Source of the DNA: Lachnospiraceae bacterium Marseille-Q4251
Lineage (GTDB): Bacteria > Bacillota > Clostridia > Lachnospirales > Lachnospiraceae
Assembly: GCA_018223435.1 (NCBI GenBank)
Contig: JAGTTO010000001.1
Span: 3,100,001 to 3,164,000, forward strand
Direction of reading: 5' to 3'
Length of the DNA: 64,000 bases
A program made the translations under genes and the position numbers. The notes beneath the pieces were generated by a model. That model saw only the letters and a program-made list of their open reading frames with translations, did no database searches and was not told the origin of the DNA. The stretch's first letter is position 1, and each line of letters opens with the position of its first letter. This document shows, piece after piece, positions 8,699 to 17,581 of the stretch.

Positions 8699-10528
8699 AT
8701 GGTTTCAAAACGGAATTTTTTCAGTATAACCGTTATGATGTTCGTGCTGCTCTTTCTCTTTCAGTTTTCCATGGTCTTAAGAGACAGGCAGAACGCTTAT
8801 GATACCAACATAAACCTCTCCCGGCGTACTTCCGATGGAAATGAGGCCTGGAGCCAGGAAACGAGCCGGACTTCGGAATATTTCCAGGAAAAAAAGAACA
8901 TTATTTTTATAGGAAATGCTTCCGGAAATATGGGAAAGGCTGTCAGCAGATGGGGCATCTATATCAAACAGCCGGTTTACAGTTACGATTCCATTGCAGC
9001 TTTTGAAAAAACGGAGAAAACGCTTCCTCAGATGCTCATCCTGGAATCAGAGACCTATGCTTTGGGCGAAAATCTGGCAGTTCTTGAAAAACTGGAAAAA
9101 CAGGGAGTGGTCATTGTTTTTGGCTGTCTGGAGGATCCGAAGCTTTTAACAGAGAATGCGGATCTCAGAAAATTCCTGGGAATCCAGAAGATTGTTTCCG
9201 AGGAAACGGAGCTTACCGGCGCGAAGCTTTTTGAAGGTTTGCTTCTGGGCGGCGAGAGTATTTATGAGACTCCGGAAAAGGAAGAAGAGAAAAAGCGTCA
9301 GGATCTGGATCTGAAAGTTCCCTGGTACCAGGTGGGAAGCGGAACAAAAACCTACATGGTCGGGCTTTTGCCGGAAGAAAGCGGAAAAGATGTGGAAAAT
9401 GAAGATCTGCCCACACTGATCTGGCGAAATGGAATGGATAAAGGCAGCGTCTTTGCAGTGGTGGGGGATTATCTGAAAGACAGCAGTGCTTCCGGTTTTC
9501 TGGATGGAATGCTGGCAGAGGCCTTCCCCTACGCGCTCTATCCTGTCGTAAATGCACAGAACCTTTCCATGGTGGATTTCCCTGTTTTTGCGGATGAAAA
9601 CAACGGGGAAATCCAGAAGCTTTACAGCGAGAGTGTGACGGGAATGGTCCGGGATATCATGTGGCCGTCACTGATTTCCATCACGGAGCAAAGCGGGATG
9701 AAGATGACTTGTTTTGTAGAACCGCAGGAGGATTATCTGGATGAGATAGAGCCCAATGGGGTCTTCATGGAGTTTTATCTGAAACAGATGAAAGAACAGG
9801 ACGCAGAAGCCGGGCTTTCTCTTCAGTATAAGGCTGTAAACTCTCTGGAAGACAAACTGGAGCGGGACGCAGACTTTTTTGAAAAAACAGGCAGCAGTTA
9901 TATCTATGGTGCAGCTTTTGCAGACAGGGGGGAGCTGGATGAGATCTGGAAGCTGACGGACAGCGGTCTTCTTAAGAATATCAGCACGCTGACCTGCGAG
10001 TATACGGAAGACTATCCGGTGGTTTCCTATGGAACAGATTCCATTACTTTGCAGTGTTCTACCAGCGATGGAATGAACTATACTTACCGTGGAGATATTC
10101 GGATGAAAAGTATTCAGAGCGCTCTGGGGTATACGAATATCATGCTGAATATGCAGGATATTTTCTGGCCGGAGCAGGAGACGGACCGCTGGGAGATCAT
10201 GCAGAAACAGTTTTCCAGTAACCTTCTTACCTATTGGAAAAACTTTTCCTGTTTTTCCAATACGACCCTTTCCGAGAGTGATGCCAGGGTTCGGTCGTTT
10301 CTGAAACTGGATTACAGTCATTCCAGGGAAGATGACGAGATTACACTGAAGACAACGGAGCCGGGGAGCTGGTTCATCCTGAGGACTCACGGGGAAGAGA
10401 TTGAAGAGATCGAAGGCGGAAGCTGGGAAAAGATCGAAGAGGATGCCTATCTGATCTGTGTGGAAAATGCAGAAGTAAAAATGCAGATGAAGACTCCGGG
10501 GCTTCATTATTACACTGGAAAAAATTAA
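8699..10528 (+). CDS. DUF2194-like protein in the PelA position
   Basis: The 609-residue protein has one N-terminal membrane anchor (residues 9-24) and is otherwise extracytoplasmic. Its size, anchor and place directly before pelF match DUF2194 proteins found in Firmicutes Pel-type clusters, where a PelA deacetylase domain would be expected. No metal-binding Asp/His triad of polysaccharide deacetylases can be seen, so it may be a deacetylase-like fold without that chemistry, or something else. The upstream gap is 19 bases and the downstream gap 24, so it belongs to the operon. Confidence 0.55.
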   Translation: MVSKRNFFSITVMMFVLLFLFQFSMVLRDRQNAYDTNINLSRRTSDGNEAWSQETSRTSEYFQEKKNIIFIGNASGNMGKAVSRWGIYIKQPVYSYDSIAAFEKTEKTLPQMLILESETYALGENLAVLEKLEKQGVVIVFGCLEDPKLLTENADLRKFLGIQKIVSEETELTGAKLFEGLLLGGESIYETPEKEEEKKRQDLDLKVPWYQVGSGTKTYMVGLLPEESGKDVENEDLPTLIWRNGMDKGSVFAVVGDYLKDSSASGFLDGMLAEAFPYALYPVVNAQNLSMVDFPVFADENNGEIQKLYSESVTGMVRDIMWPSLISITEQSGMKMTCFVEPQEDYLDEIEPNGVFMEFYLKQMKEQDAEAGLSLQYKAVNSLEDKLERDADFFEKTGSSYIYGAAFADRGELDEIWKLTDSGLLKNISTLTCEYTEDYPVVSYGTDSITLQCSTSDGMNYTYRGDIRMKSIQSALGYTNIMLNMQDIFWPEQETDRWEIMQKQFSSNLLTYWKNFSCFSNTTLSESDARVRSFLKLDYSHSREDDEITLKTTEPGSWFILRTHGEEIEEIEGGSWEKIEEDAYLICVENAEVKMQMKTPGLHYYTGKN

Positions 10529-10552
10529 AAGAAACTGGAAAAGAGGCGAAAG

Positions 10553-12019
10553 ATGAAGGTTTGTATTGTAGCGGAAGGCTGCTATCCCTATGTGGTGGGC
10601 GGCGTATCCGGCTGGATTAACAGTATGATCCAGTCCTTTCCAAATGTGGAATTTATTTTGCTGACGATTGTGGCAGACCGGTCCTTTCGCGGCAGATTTG
10701 TATATGAACTTCCGGAAAACCTGACTCAGGTCTATGAGATCTATCTGGAGGATTTTGAGTGGGTGGAAGGAAAAAAGACAGAACGTTTCCAGAGAAACAT
10801 GCATCTTTCAAAGAAAGAATATGCAGGCCTTCTGGATATTGTCATGAACAGAAAAACAGACTGGGGAGTGATTTTTGACCTTTTCCATAAGGAAAGAGTA
10901 TCTGTGGATAAGCTTCTTATGGGACCGGATTTTTTTGAAATTGTCCGGGAATGTTATAATCGGAAATATCCGAATATTGTATTTTCTGATTTTCTGTGGA
11001 CCATGCGTTCCATTTATCTTCCACTCTTTCGGATTATGAAGATGGATGTGCCGAAGGCGGATCTCTACCATTGTGTGGCGACGGGATATGCGGGAGTCCT
11101 TGGAAGTATGGCGAAACATTTTCACGGGAGTTCGCTCCTGATTTCAGAGCATGGAATTTATACCCGGGAACGGGAAGAAGAGCTGATCAAGGCGGATTGG
11201 GTAAAAGGTGTCTACAAGAATATCTGGATTGAGCAGTTTAAGAAGATGTCGTTTCTGGCCTATGAAAAGGCAGATATTGTGACCTGTCTTTATGAGCGGG
11301 CAAAATCCCTGCAGATTGAGCTGGGCTGCCCGGAGGAGAAGATACGGGTGACGCCAAACGGAATCCGGGCAGACACCTTTGAAGGAATTCCGGGTAAGAC
11401 GGAGGATGATGCGCAGTATATTAATGCCGGGGCCGTTCTTCGTGTGACACCCATCAAGGATGTCAAGACCATGATCCAGGCTTTCGCTTTTGCCAAAAAG
11501 AGCGTTCCCGAGCTGAAGCTCTGGATCATGGGGCCGACGGATGAGGACAAGGCCTACGCCCAGGAATGTTTTGAGCTGGTGAAGGCCCTGGAAGTGGAAG
11601 ATGTAGAGTTTACCGGCCGGGTAAACGTAAAAGACTACCTTGGAAAAATGGATTTTACCCTGCTGACCAGCATCAGCGAAGGACAGCCGCTTACGATTCT
11701 GGAGAGCTATGCGGCCCATAAACCGGTCATCGCCACGGATGTGGGAAATTGCCAGGAACTGATTTATGGAAATGATGATGGGTTTGGTCCTGCCGGAATT
11801 TTGACACATATCATGAATATTGAGGAGATTGCCCAGGCGATGATTACCATGTCAGAGGATCAGGAGGAGCGGGAGCGGATGGGAGAAGCCGGTTATAAAA
11901 GGGTAAATGCTTTTTACCGGATCGAGCAGATGAAGGATGTTTACCGGGGAATCTACAGGGAACTTTCAGACAGGCAAAAGCTTGACTGGACGGAAGAACC
12001 TTTTCAAATCAGACGATAG
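10553..12019 (+). CDS. pelF: PelF-like GT4 glycosyltransferase
   Basis: The 488-residue protein starts with the PelF signature (CIVAEGCYPYVVGGVSGW) and carries GT4 features: the donor-binding region around VLRVTPIKDVKTMIQAF and the E-x7-E type motif near TSISEGQPLTILESYA. PelF is the soluble cytosolic polymerase that uses UDP-N-acetylhexosamines and works at the membrane with PelD, PelE and PelG. Length and both motifs agree with the family. It is 18 bases upstream of pelG. This is the most secure member of the Pel set. Confidence 0.9.
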   Translation: MKVCIVAEGCYPYVVGGVSGWINSMIQSFPNVEFILLTIVADRSFRGRFVYELPENLTQVYEIYLEDFEWVEGKKTERFQRNMHLSKKEYAGLLDIVMNRKTDWGVIFDLFHKERVSVDKLLMGPDFFEIVRECYNRKYPNIVFSDFLWTMRSIYLPLFRIMKMDVPKADLYHCVATGYAGVLGSMAKHFHGSSLLISEHGIYTREREEELIKADWVKGVYKNIWIEQFKKMSFLAYEKADIVTCLYERAKSLQIELGCPEEKIRVTPNGIRADTFEGIPGKTEDDAQYINAGAVLRVTPIKDVKTMIQAFAFAKKSVPELKLWIMGPTDEDKAYAQECFELVKALEVEDVEFTGRVNVKDYLGKMDFTLLTSISEGQPLTILESYAAHKPVIATDVGNCQELIYGNDDGFGPAGILTHIMNIEEIAQAMITMSEDQEERERMGEAGYKRVNAFYRIEQMKDVYRGIYRELSDRQKLDWTEEPFQIRR

Positions 12020-12037
12020 AAGGGAGAGGAAACAGAT

Positions 12038-13501
12038 ATGGCGGGTATCGGTGTCAAACTGAACAAAATCTACGGGAAGAATACACTGACAACAGACCTC
12101 ATCGGAATGGGCTACAGTACCGTTGTGACCATTGAACCTATGCTTGCGGTAATCGGAGCCATTGTTGCCATGGAATACTTCCTGGATTTCTCTTCTGTGG
12201 AGTATAGCACGAGAGAACTTTTTTCCTGTACGATGCTTTATATTTTTATTTTTGCCCTGCTGACGGCATCTCCCTTTAACTCGGTTCTCTCAAGATACAT
12301 GTCGGATGTGATTTATGAGGAAAAATATGAGGATATTCTTCCCTGCTATTATGTGGGATTGTTTCTGAATATCTTTTTCAGCGCACTGGTGGGAATTCCT
12401 TTCTGTATCCGTGAATTTCTTGTGGGAAAGGTGGATATCATTTATGTTTTCACCGGTTATTGTGGATTTGTGGCTCTGGTACTGGCTTTTTATTCGATGC
12501 TGTATCTTTCGATCTGCAAGGATTATAAGAAAATTTCCTTTTTCTTTCTGATCAGTATGCTGGTTACTGTTCTGCTGTCTTTCCTTTTTGTAAAAGGGTT
12601 TCATTGGAGCATTACTTATGGCATGCTGCTGGCTCTGAGTATTGGTTTCTGGCTCATTGCCTGTCTGGAGTTTTCCGTGATACGCAGTTATTTCAAGGAA
12701 AACAGCGGAAGATACCGAAAAGTACTGTACTATTTCAGAGAATACTGGCCGCTGGTTGTGACGAATTTCCTCTATACGCTGGGGCTGTATGTACATAATT
12801 TTGTATTCTGGACGACAGACCTTCGTATGGTTGTGGCGAAGAGCTTTGTCTGTGTCCAGACCTATGATATGGCAACCTGCCTGGCCATGTTTACGAACAT
12901 TTCAGCCAGTGTGATTTTTATCAGCCGGGTGGAGATGCATTTCCATGACAGATACAAGGCTTATTCGGAAGCCGTAACCGGAGGCCGGGGAGCAGATATT
13001 GAAATCACGAAAAAGCGAATGTTCCGTCTTCTGGCAGAGGAACTTATGAGTCTGGCGAGAATCCAGTTTATCATCACTCTGGTGATCTTTCTGCTGTGTA
13101 TGATTTTTCTTCCACAGATTGGTTTTGGCGGTATGACCATGAGAATTTATCCCTGTCTGGCGACAGGCTATTTTATCCTGTTTTTAATGTATGCAGAGAT
13201 CATTTTTCTGTACTATTTTAATGATCTGAAAGGAGCAGTGCTGACGGCCCTGGCTTTTTGTACCGGAACACTGATCGGAAGTATGATTTCCACACATTTT
13301 TCTGAGATCTGGTATGGTCTTGGCTTTGTGGCTGGAAGCTTTATTGGTTTTGCCGTTGCCTACCATCGGATTCAATGGATGGAAAAGCATCTGGATATTC
13401 ACATATTCTGTGATGGACATCTTTTGAAGACCAGAAAAGGGAAATGTCCGTCACCGAAAGTATTTGACAGATATGAAGAAAAGGAAGCGTATGAGAAATG
13501 A
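12038..13501 (+). CDS. pelG: PelG-like polysaccharide transporter
   Basis: The 487-residue protein has about twelve membrane segments and the PelG N-terminus (AGIGVKLNKI, then TDLIGMGYSTVVTIEPML). PelG is a Wzx/MATE-like membrane protein thought to pass the growing Pel chain across the cytoplasmic membrane together with PelF. The stop overlaps the start of the next glycosyltransferase gene in an ATGA arrangement, showing that the pel operon continues into the accessory glycosyltransferase gene. Confidence 0.9.
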   Translation: MAGIGVKLNKIYGKNTLTTDLIGMGYSTVVTIEPMLAVIGAIVAMEYFLDFSSVEYSTRELFSCTMLYIFIFALLTASPFNSVLSRYMSDVIYEEKYEDILPCYYVGLFLNIFFSALVGIPFCIREFLVGKVDIIYVFTGYCGFVALVLAFYSMLYLSICKDYKKISFFFLISMLVTVLLSFLFVKGFHWSITYGMLLALSIGFWLIACLEFSVIRSYFKENSGRYRKVLYYFREYWPLVVTNFLYTLGLYVHNFVFWTTDLRMVVAKSFVCVQTYDMATCLAMFTNISASVIFISRVEMHFHDRYKAYSEAVTGGRGADIEITKKRMFRLLAEELMSLARIQFIITLVIFLLCMIFLPQIGFGGMTMRIYPCLATGYFILFLMYAEIIFLYYFNDLKGAVLTALAFCTGTLIGSMISTHFSEIWYGLGFVAGSFIGFAVAYHRIQWMEKHLDIHIFCDGHLLKTRKGKCPSPKVFDRYEEKEAYEK

Positions 13502-14694
13502 AAAAAGTACTGTTTGTAATTAATACGCTGGGAGGGGCCGGCGCTGAAAGGGCGCTGCTGGAACTTCTGACGAGATTTACAACGGAAAAATATGAGGTAT
13601 CCCTGTATGTTCTTTTGTCACAGGGGGAGCTGATTCATCAGGTACCGGATTATGTCAGGGTATTGAATCAGGATTATTCGGACGGTTCGGTTCTCTCAAG
13701 AAGAGGAAAGCTGCTGCTGAATAAAAGGCTGCTGAAACGGATTTTTATCCGGAAAGCAATTTTCCGGGACTGCCCCTATCTGATTAAAAATCTCGGAAAA
13801 ATGGTGAGAAAAGGCAGAATCTGGCCGGACAAGCTGATGTGGAGAGTCATGTCAGACAGCGGTCAGGCCATCCGGGAAACTTTTGATCTGGCAGTGGCCT
13901 ATCTCGAAGGGGGATCCACATATTTCGTTCACGATTATGTGAAGGCAAAGAAAAAGGCGGCCTTTATTCATGTGGATTATGAGAGGGCAGGATACAGCCG
14001 GAGCCTGGACAAAGACTGCTATCGGGGGTTTGATCGGATTTTTACGGTATCTGATGAGGTAAGGAAGAGCTTTCTTAACGTATATCCGGAATGCAGCGAC
14101 AAAACCATTACCTTCCACAATCTGATTAATCAGGAGGAGATCCGCAGAAAAGCGGAGCTGCCAGGAGGTTTTGAGGATTCCTATGATGGAAAAAGAATTC
14201 TGACCGTGGGAAGGCTCACCGCACAGAAAGCCTATGAGTATTCCATTGATGCCATGAAACGTCTGAAGGAGCATGGGGTGAAGGCCAGATGGTATGTACT
14301 TGGAGAAGGAGAGCTCAGAGAAAAACTGCAGTATAAGATCAACCGTCTGGGACTGAAAAAGGATTTTATCCTGCTGGGAGCAAAGGAGAATCCTTTTCCC
14401 TATTACAAGCAGTGTGATCTCTATGTTCATGCAAGCCGGTTTGAGGGGAAGAGTATTGCCATTCAGGAAGCCCAGACCATGGGCTGTGCAATTGTTGTGT
14501 CTGACTGCAGCGGAAACCGGGAACAGGTAACGCCCGGAGTGGATGGAATGATGTGCCGCCTGGATGCAAAGGAGATCAGTGATACGGTGGAGGCTCTTGT
14601 AAAGGATGAGGAAAAGTGCCGGAAGCTGGGGAAAAAGGCGGCAGAAAAAAGTTTCCTTGAAGATAAAGATGTGTTAGAACTCTTTGATTTTTGA
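13498..14694 (+). CDS. GT4-family glycosyltransferase
   Basis: The 398-residue protein has the N-terminal GGAGAERALLEL motif and the C-terminal ASRFEGKSIAIQEAQTMG block with the two conserved Glu of GT4 retaining glycosyltransferases. It is cytosolic, with no membrane segment. Coupling to pelG by a 4-base overlap suggests that it adds a sugar to the same polymer or its lipid/teichoic acceptor. It is not PelF, which has its own N-terminal signature. Sugar specificity is unknown. Confidence 0.85.
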   Translation: MKKVLFVINTLGGAGAERALLELLTRFTTEKYEVSLYVLLSQGELIHQVPDYVRVLNQDYSDGSVLSRRGKLLLNKRLLKRIFIRKAIFRDCPYLIKNLGKMVRKGRIWPDKLMWRVMSDSGQAIRETFDLAVAYLEGGSTYFVHDYVKAKKKAAFIHVDYERAGYSRSLDKDCYRGFDRIFTVSDEVRKSFLNVYPECSDKTITFHNLINQEEIRRKAELPGGFEDSYDGKRILTVGRLTAQKAYEYSIDAMKRLKEHGVKARWYVLGEGELREKLQYKINRLGLKKDFILLGAKENPFPYYKQCDLYVHASRFEGKSIAIQEAQTMGCAIVVSDCSGNREQVTPGVDGMMCRLDAKEISDTVEALVKDEEKCRKLGKKAAEKSFLEDKDVLELFDF

Positions 14695-14704
14695 CGGGGG
14701 CAGG

Positions 14705-16015
14705 ATGAGCTGGAAAGGTATCGGAAAGAAAAAATGGAAATTTGAGAAGGAATTTACTGGCGAGGGCTCTTCCTATATCACTAATCCCTCCAGAGGCTGG
14801 TATGAGATTTATACTTTTCAGGCAGAAGAAAAGGCTGCCCTTGAGGAGTTAAAATGGAGTCTTCATGAAGGTGAGACACTGGCCCTCGTGCTGGTGGATA
14901 TCGGAAGCTTCCGGGAGCGGCCATTAGATCCGGCTGCCCTTGAAAACATCCGTAAAATCCTCGATTTTTTTGAGGAAAATCAGCGGGATGTAATCTTCCG
15001 TCCGGTCTACGACCGGGAGGGAAAGGGAAGAGGACGGGAGCCTGGTTCTTTTGAGCTGGTGCTGGAGCACCTGGGCCAGCTGGGAGACCTTTTAAAGGAA
15101 AATCCCTGTTCCGTTTTTATTTTTCAGGGGTTTCTCGTGGGCAGCTGGGGGGAAATGCATGATTCTGCTTATCTCAGCGAAGACTGTCTTAAAAAAATGT
15201 GGGAGCAGCTGAAACCGGCTTTAAGTAAGAACATTTACGGAGCCGTCCGGATGCCGTCCCAGTGGCGGACGCTGGTTTCTGAGGAGGAGTTTCGGAAGGG
15301 AAGCTTTCCACGGCTGGGACTTTTTGATGATGGAATTTTCGGGTCAAAGACCCATCTTGGAACTTTTGGAACCATGACCAGGGAAGCGGCGGGCTGGAAG
15401 AAGGCCTGGCTCCGGGAAGAGGAGCTGACCTTTCTGAAGGTTTTGGGAAAAAAGCTTCCGATCGGTGGTGAGGCGGTCCGGCCAGAGAGCGCCGGAGTTT
15501 CCGGATGCGGCAGAGAAAGAGTTGTGGCGGAGCTTGAAAAACTGAATCTTACCTACCTCAATCGTGCTTATGACCGAAGGCTTCTGGAACTCTGGGAAAT
15601 GGAAAGCTTCAGTGATTCCGGGATCTGGAGGGAAAAAAGTCTTCTGGATTATGTGGGAGCGCATCTGGGGTACCGTTTTGTCCTTCAGAATGTGGAGTGG
15701 GAGAAGGGCTTCGGAAGCCGAAGACTGCGCTTCCTGCTTGAAATCCAAAACTGTGGGTTTGGAGGTTTTTTTCAGGAAGCAGAGCTTTTTCTGATTTTGA
15801 AATCCGGGGAGAAGAGAGAGACGATCCCCATACCGGGAGATTTTTCAACCTGGGCCGGAGGGGAGAAGAAAAGTCTGGAAATTCGGATTGAGCCGAAGAT
15901 AGCAGAACTTTTTCTGGAGCTTCGGCGGAAAAAAGACGGAAAAATCATCCGGTTTGCAAATGAAGAAAGCGCAGACTGCCTGTTTCTCGGCAGCCTGCGC
16001 CTCTGTGAAAAATAA
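14705..16015 (+). CDS. DUF4832/DUF4874-like protein, cytosolic paralogue
   Basis: The protein (436 residues from the ATG at 14705, which follows a GGGGGCAGG site; an upstream in-frame ATG at 14684 has no ribosome site) has the NPSRGWYE start and the conserved blocks VGSWGEMHDSAY, AVRMPSQWR and GLFDDGIFGS. These match DUF4832/DUF4874 proteins, which look like glycoside-hydrolase-type barrels; the Glu of GEMHDS is a candidate catalytic residue. No signal peptide is visible. Its convergent neighbour is a paralogue that does have a membrane anchor. Function is unproven. Confidence 0.65.
   Translation: MSWKGIGKKKWKFEKEFTGEGSSYITNPSRGWYEIYTFQAEEKAALEELKWSLHEGETLALVLVDIGSFRERPLDPAALENIRKILDFFEENQRDVIFRPVYDREGKGRGREPGSFELVLEHLGQLGDLLKENPCSVFIFQGFLVGSWGEMHDSAYLSEDCLKKMWEQLKPALSKNIYGAVRMPSQWRTLVSEEEFRKGSFPRLGLFDDGIFGSKTHLGTFGTMTREAAGWKKAWLREEELTFLKVLGKKLPIGGEAVRPESAGVSGCGRERVVAELEKLNLTYLNRAYDRRLLELWEMESFSDSGIWREKSLLDYVGAHLGYRFVLQNVEWEKGFGSRRLRFLLEIQNCGFGGFFQEAELFLILKSGEKRETIPIPGDFSTWAGGEKKSLEIRIEPKIAELFLELRRKKDGKIIRFANEESADCLFLGSLRLCEK
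15969..16000 (-). terminator. Terminator of the minus-strand DUF4832 gene, inside the opposing gene
   Basis: GCGCAG-a-CTGCC (15969-15980) pairs with GGCAG-c-CTGCGC (15989-16000), eleven pairs with one A/C mismatch. Read on the minus strand the hairpin is followed by TTTCTTCATTT. It lies within the last codons of the plus-strand gene, which leaves only three bases between the two stop codons. Confidence 0.6.
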
Positions 16016-16018
16016 CGT

Positions 16019-17455
16019 TCAGGAAAGTGTGAAGGTTCCCACAGGAATGGTGTCGCTGGTCTCATAACCGGTATTGGCAAAATGAATCACGGTCTTCGTC
16101 GCAGGATCTGTCATCTTGAGTTCCAGGGTATAGGTTCCTTTTTTAAGAGAGCGGACATCCAGCTCCAGACGGAAAATGGATTCATCGTTCCCTGCGATGG
16201 AGGTGTTATCGATGTTTGTTTCCAGGTCTTCCGATTCGCCGGTATTTTCGTTTTTCAGAACCAGCGTGGTTTCGAAGGTCCGGTAGGCGGAAGAAAAACC
16301 GGTATTTTCGATGGTCAGATAGAGTCTGGCCGTGTCATCCAGGAGGGAGCGAAAGGCCAGGGAGGAAGTTTTGAGCCGGTATCGGTAGCCTAAGTGGGCG
16401 CTCATGTAGTCAAAACCGTTGACACCGGAAAAAATATCGCTTCCGGTATAGACGGAATTTTTCCATTTGCTGAGAACCTCGGGATCATGCTCCGCATTCA
16501 GGTAAGAGACATGCATGGTTGCAAGATCGGCGATGGCGTTTTCCAGATCATTGTATTCGTTGTCTACGGTCACTTCTCCTCCGTTTGGAACATACTGGCA
16601 GAGTTTGTATTGATAAATCAGTTCATCGCTCCGGGAGCCCTTTTCGCCGGGAGTGCTGGAAGAAGTCAGGGGGGTGTCATCATAGGTTCCAAGGTCGTAT
16701 ACCGAGCCAAGCATGCCATCGTTGAAAAGGCCGAGTCTGGAGGCGAGACTGCCGTCCCCGGTCTGGCTGCTGGCAAGGGGGGTTTTGGTCCGAAGGATTC
16801 CCCGAAGCTGGGCGGGAGTTCGGACGGCAAGATAAATCTCCGGTGAAACGGCAGCTGCCATGGCCTCGGCCAGCTGGCGGATCTGATCGATATTCTCATA
16901 GTTGGAATCGTGCATTTCCCCATTGTTTCCGATGAGAAGACCCTGAATGATATAAACGGAATCCGTGTACTTATTGACCACAGGACCCAGCTGGCTGATA
17001 TGATTTTTAATGCGGAAGAAGTCAGTGGGCTCTGTTTCCCGGACTTTGCCGTCCCAGTCATAGAGAAAACGCAGGATCAGCTGTTTTCCGGCTTTACTGC
17101 ATTCCGTGAGAATTCTGTTCAGCTGCTGGAGAGCGGTGGAGCTGAGATCCATATTGGAATAGTTTTTCAGATTGATTTCCAGAAGTATCAGCGGATAGGG
17201 ATCGTCTTTACAGGCTTTTTTGCTCCATTGGGAGGCATCGGCTTCGGAATGGTCATCCGAGAGCGTATAGCCGCTTATTTTGTAAAAACCACAGTAGGGA
17301 TTGGAAAGCAGGGTGGAAGATTCCGCTGTTTCAGAAGGGGTATAGGCAAGATTCAGCCGCCGGAGCGTAAAAGCATAAAAGAAAGCTCCACATGCCAAGG
17401 CAGCGCAGATGAGAAAACGGAGGATGTAAAATCTGGCAGAATGTTCTTTTTTCAT
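16019..17455 (-). CDS. DUF4832/DUF4874-like protein, membrane-anchored paralogue
   Basis: The 478-residue protein has an N-terminal membrane anchor (FYILRFLICAALACGAFFYAF) and the same blocks as its convergent neighbour: NPYCGFY, IGNNGEMHDSNY, AVRTPAQLR, GLFNDGMLGS and MSAHLGYRY. It is therefore the extracytoplasmic version of the same fold, probably acting on, or binding, the exported polysaccharide. A C-terminal beta-rich domain (about 370-478) follows the barrel. A TATAAT for this gene is seen on the minus strand at 17511-17516. Confidence 0.65.
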   Translation of the reverse strand: MKKEHSARFYILRFLICAALACGAFFYAFTLRRLNLAYTPSETAESSTLLSNPYCGFYKISGYTLSDDHSEADASQWSKKACKDDPYPLILLEINLKNYSNMDLSSTALQQLNRILTECSKAGKQLILRFLYDWDGKVRETEPTDFFRIKNHISQLGPVVNKYTDSVYIIQGLLIGNNGEMHDSNYENIDQIRQLAEAMAAAVSPEIYLAVRTPAQLRGILRTKTPLASSQTGDGSLASRLGLFNDGMLGSVYDLGTYDDTPLTSSSTPGEKGSRSDELIYQYKLCQYVPNGGEVTVDNEYNDLENAIADLATMHVSYLNAEHDPEVLSKWKNSVYTGSDIFSGVNGFDYMSAHLGYRYRLKTSSLAFRSLLDDTARLYLTIENTGFSSAYRTFETTLVLKNENTGESEDLETNIDNTSIAGNDESIFRLELDVRSLKKGTYTLELKMTDPATKTVIHFANTGYETSDTIPVGTFTLS

Positions 17456-17581
17456 GAAATACTTGCTCCTTTTTGTGATAAATGATTCTTGTAATGATGA
17501 ATAATCCGTGATTATAATGTATGGTGCCTGTGTCGTGCAGGCGTTAATGCTATTATACTCAAGAAGAAAGGATAATGGAAG

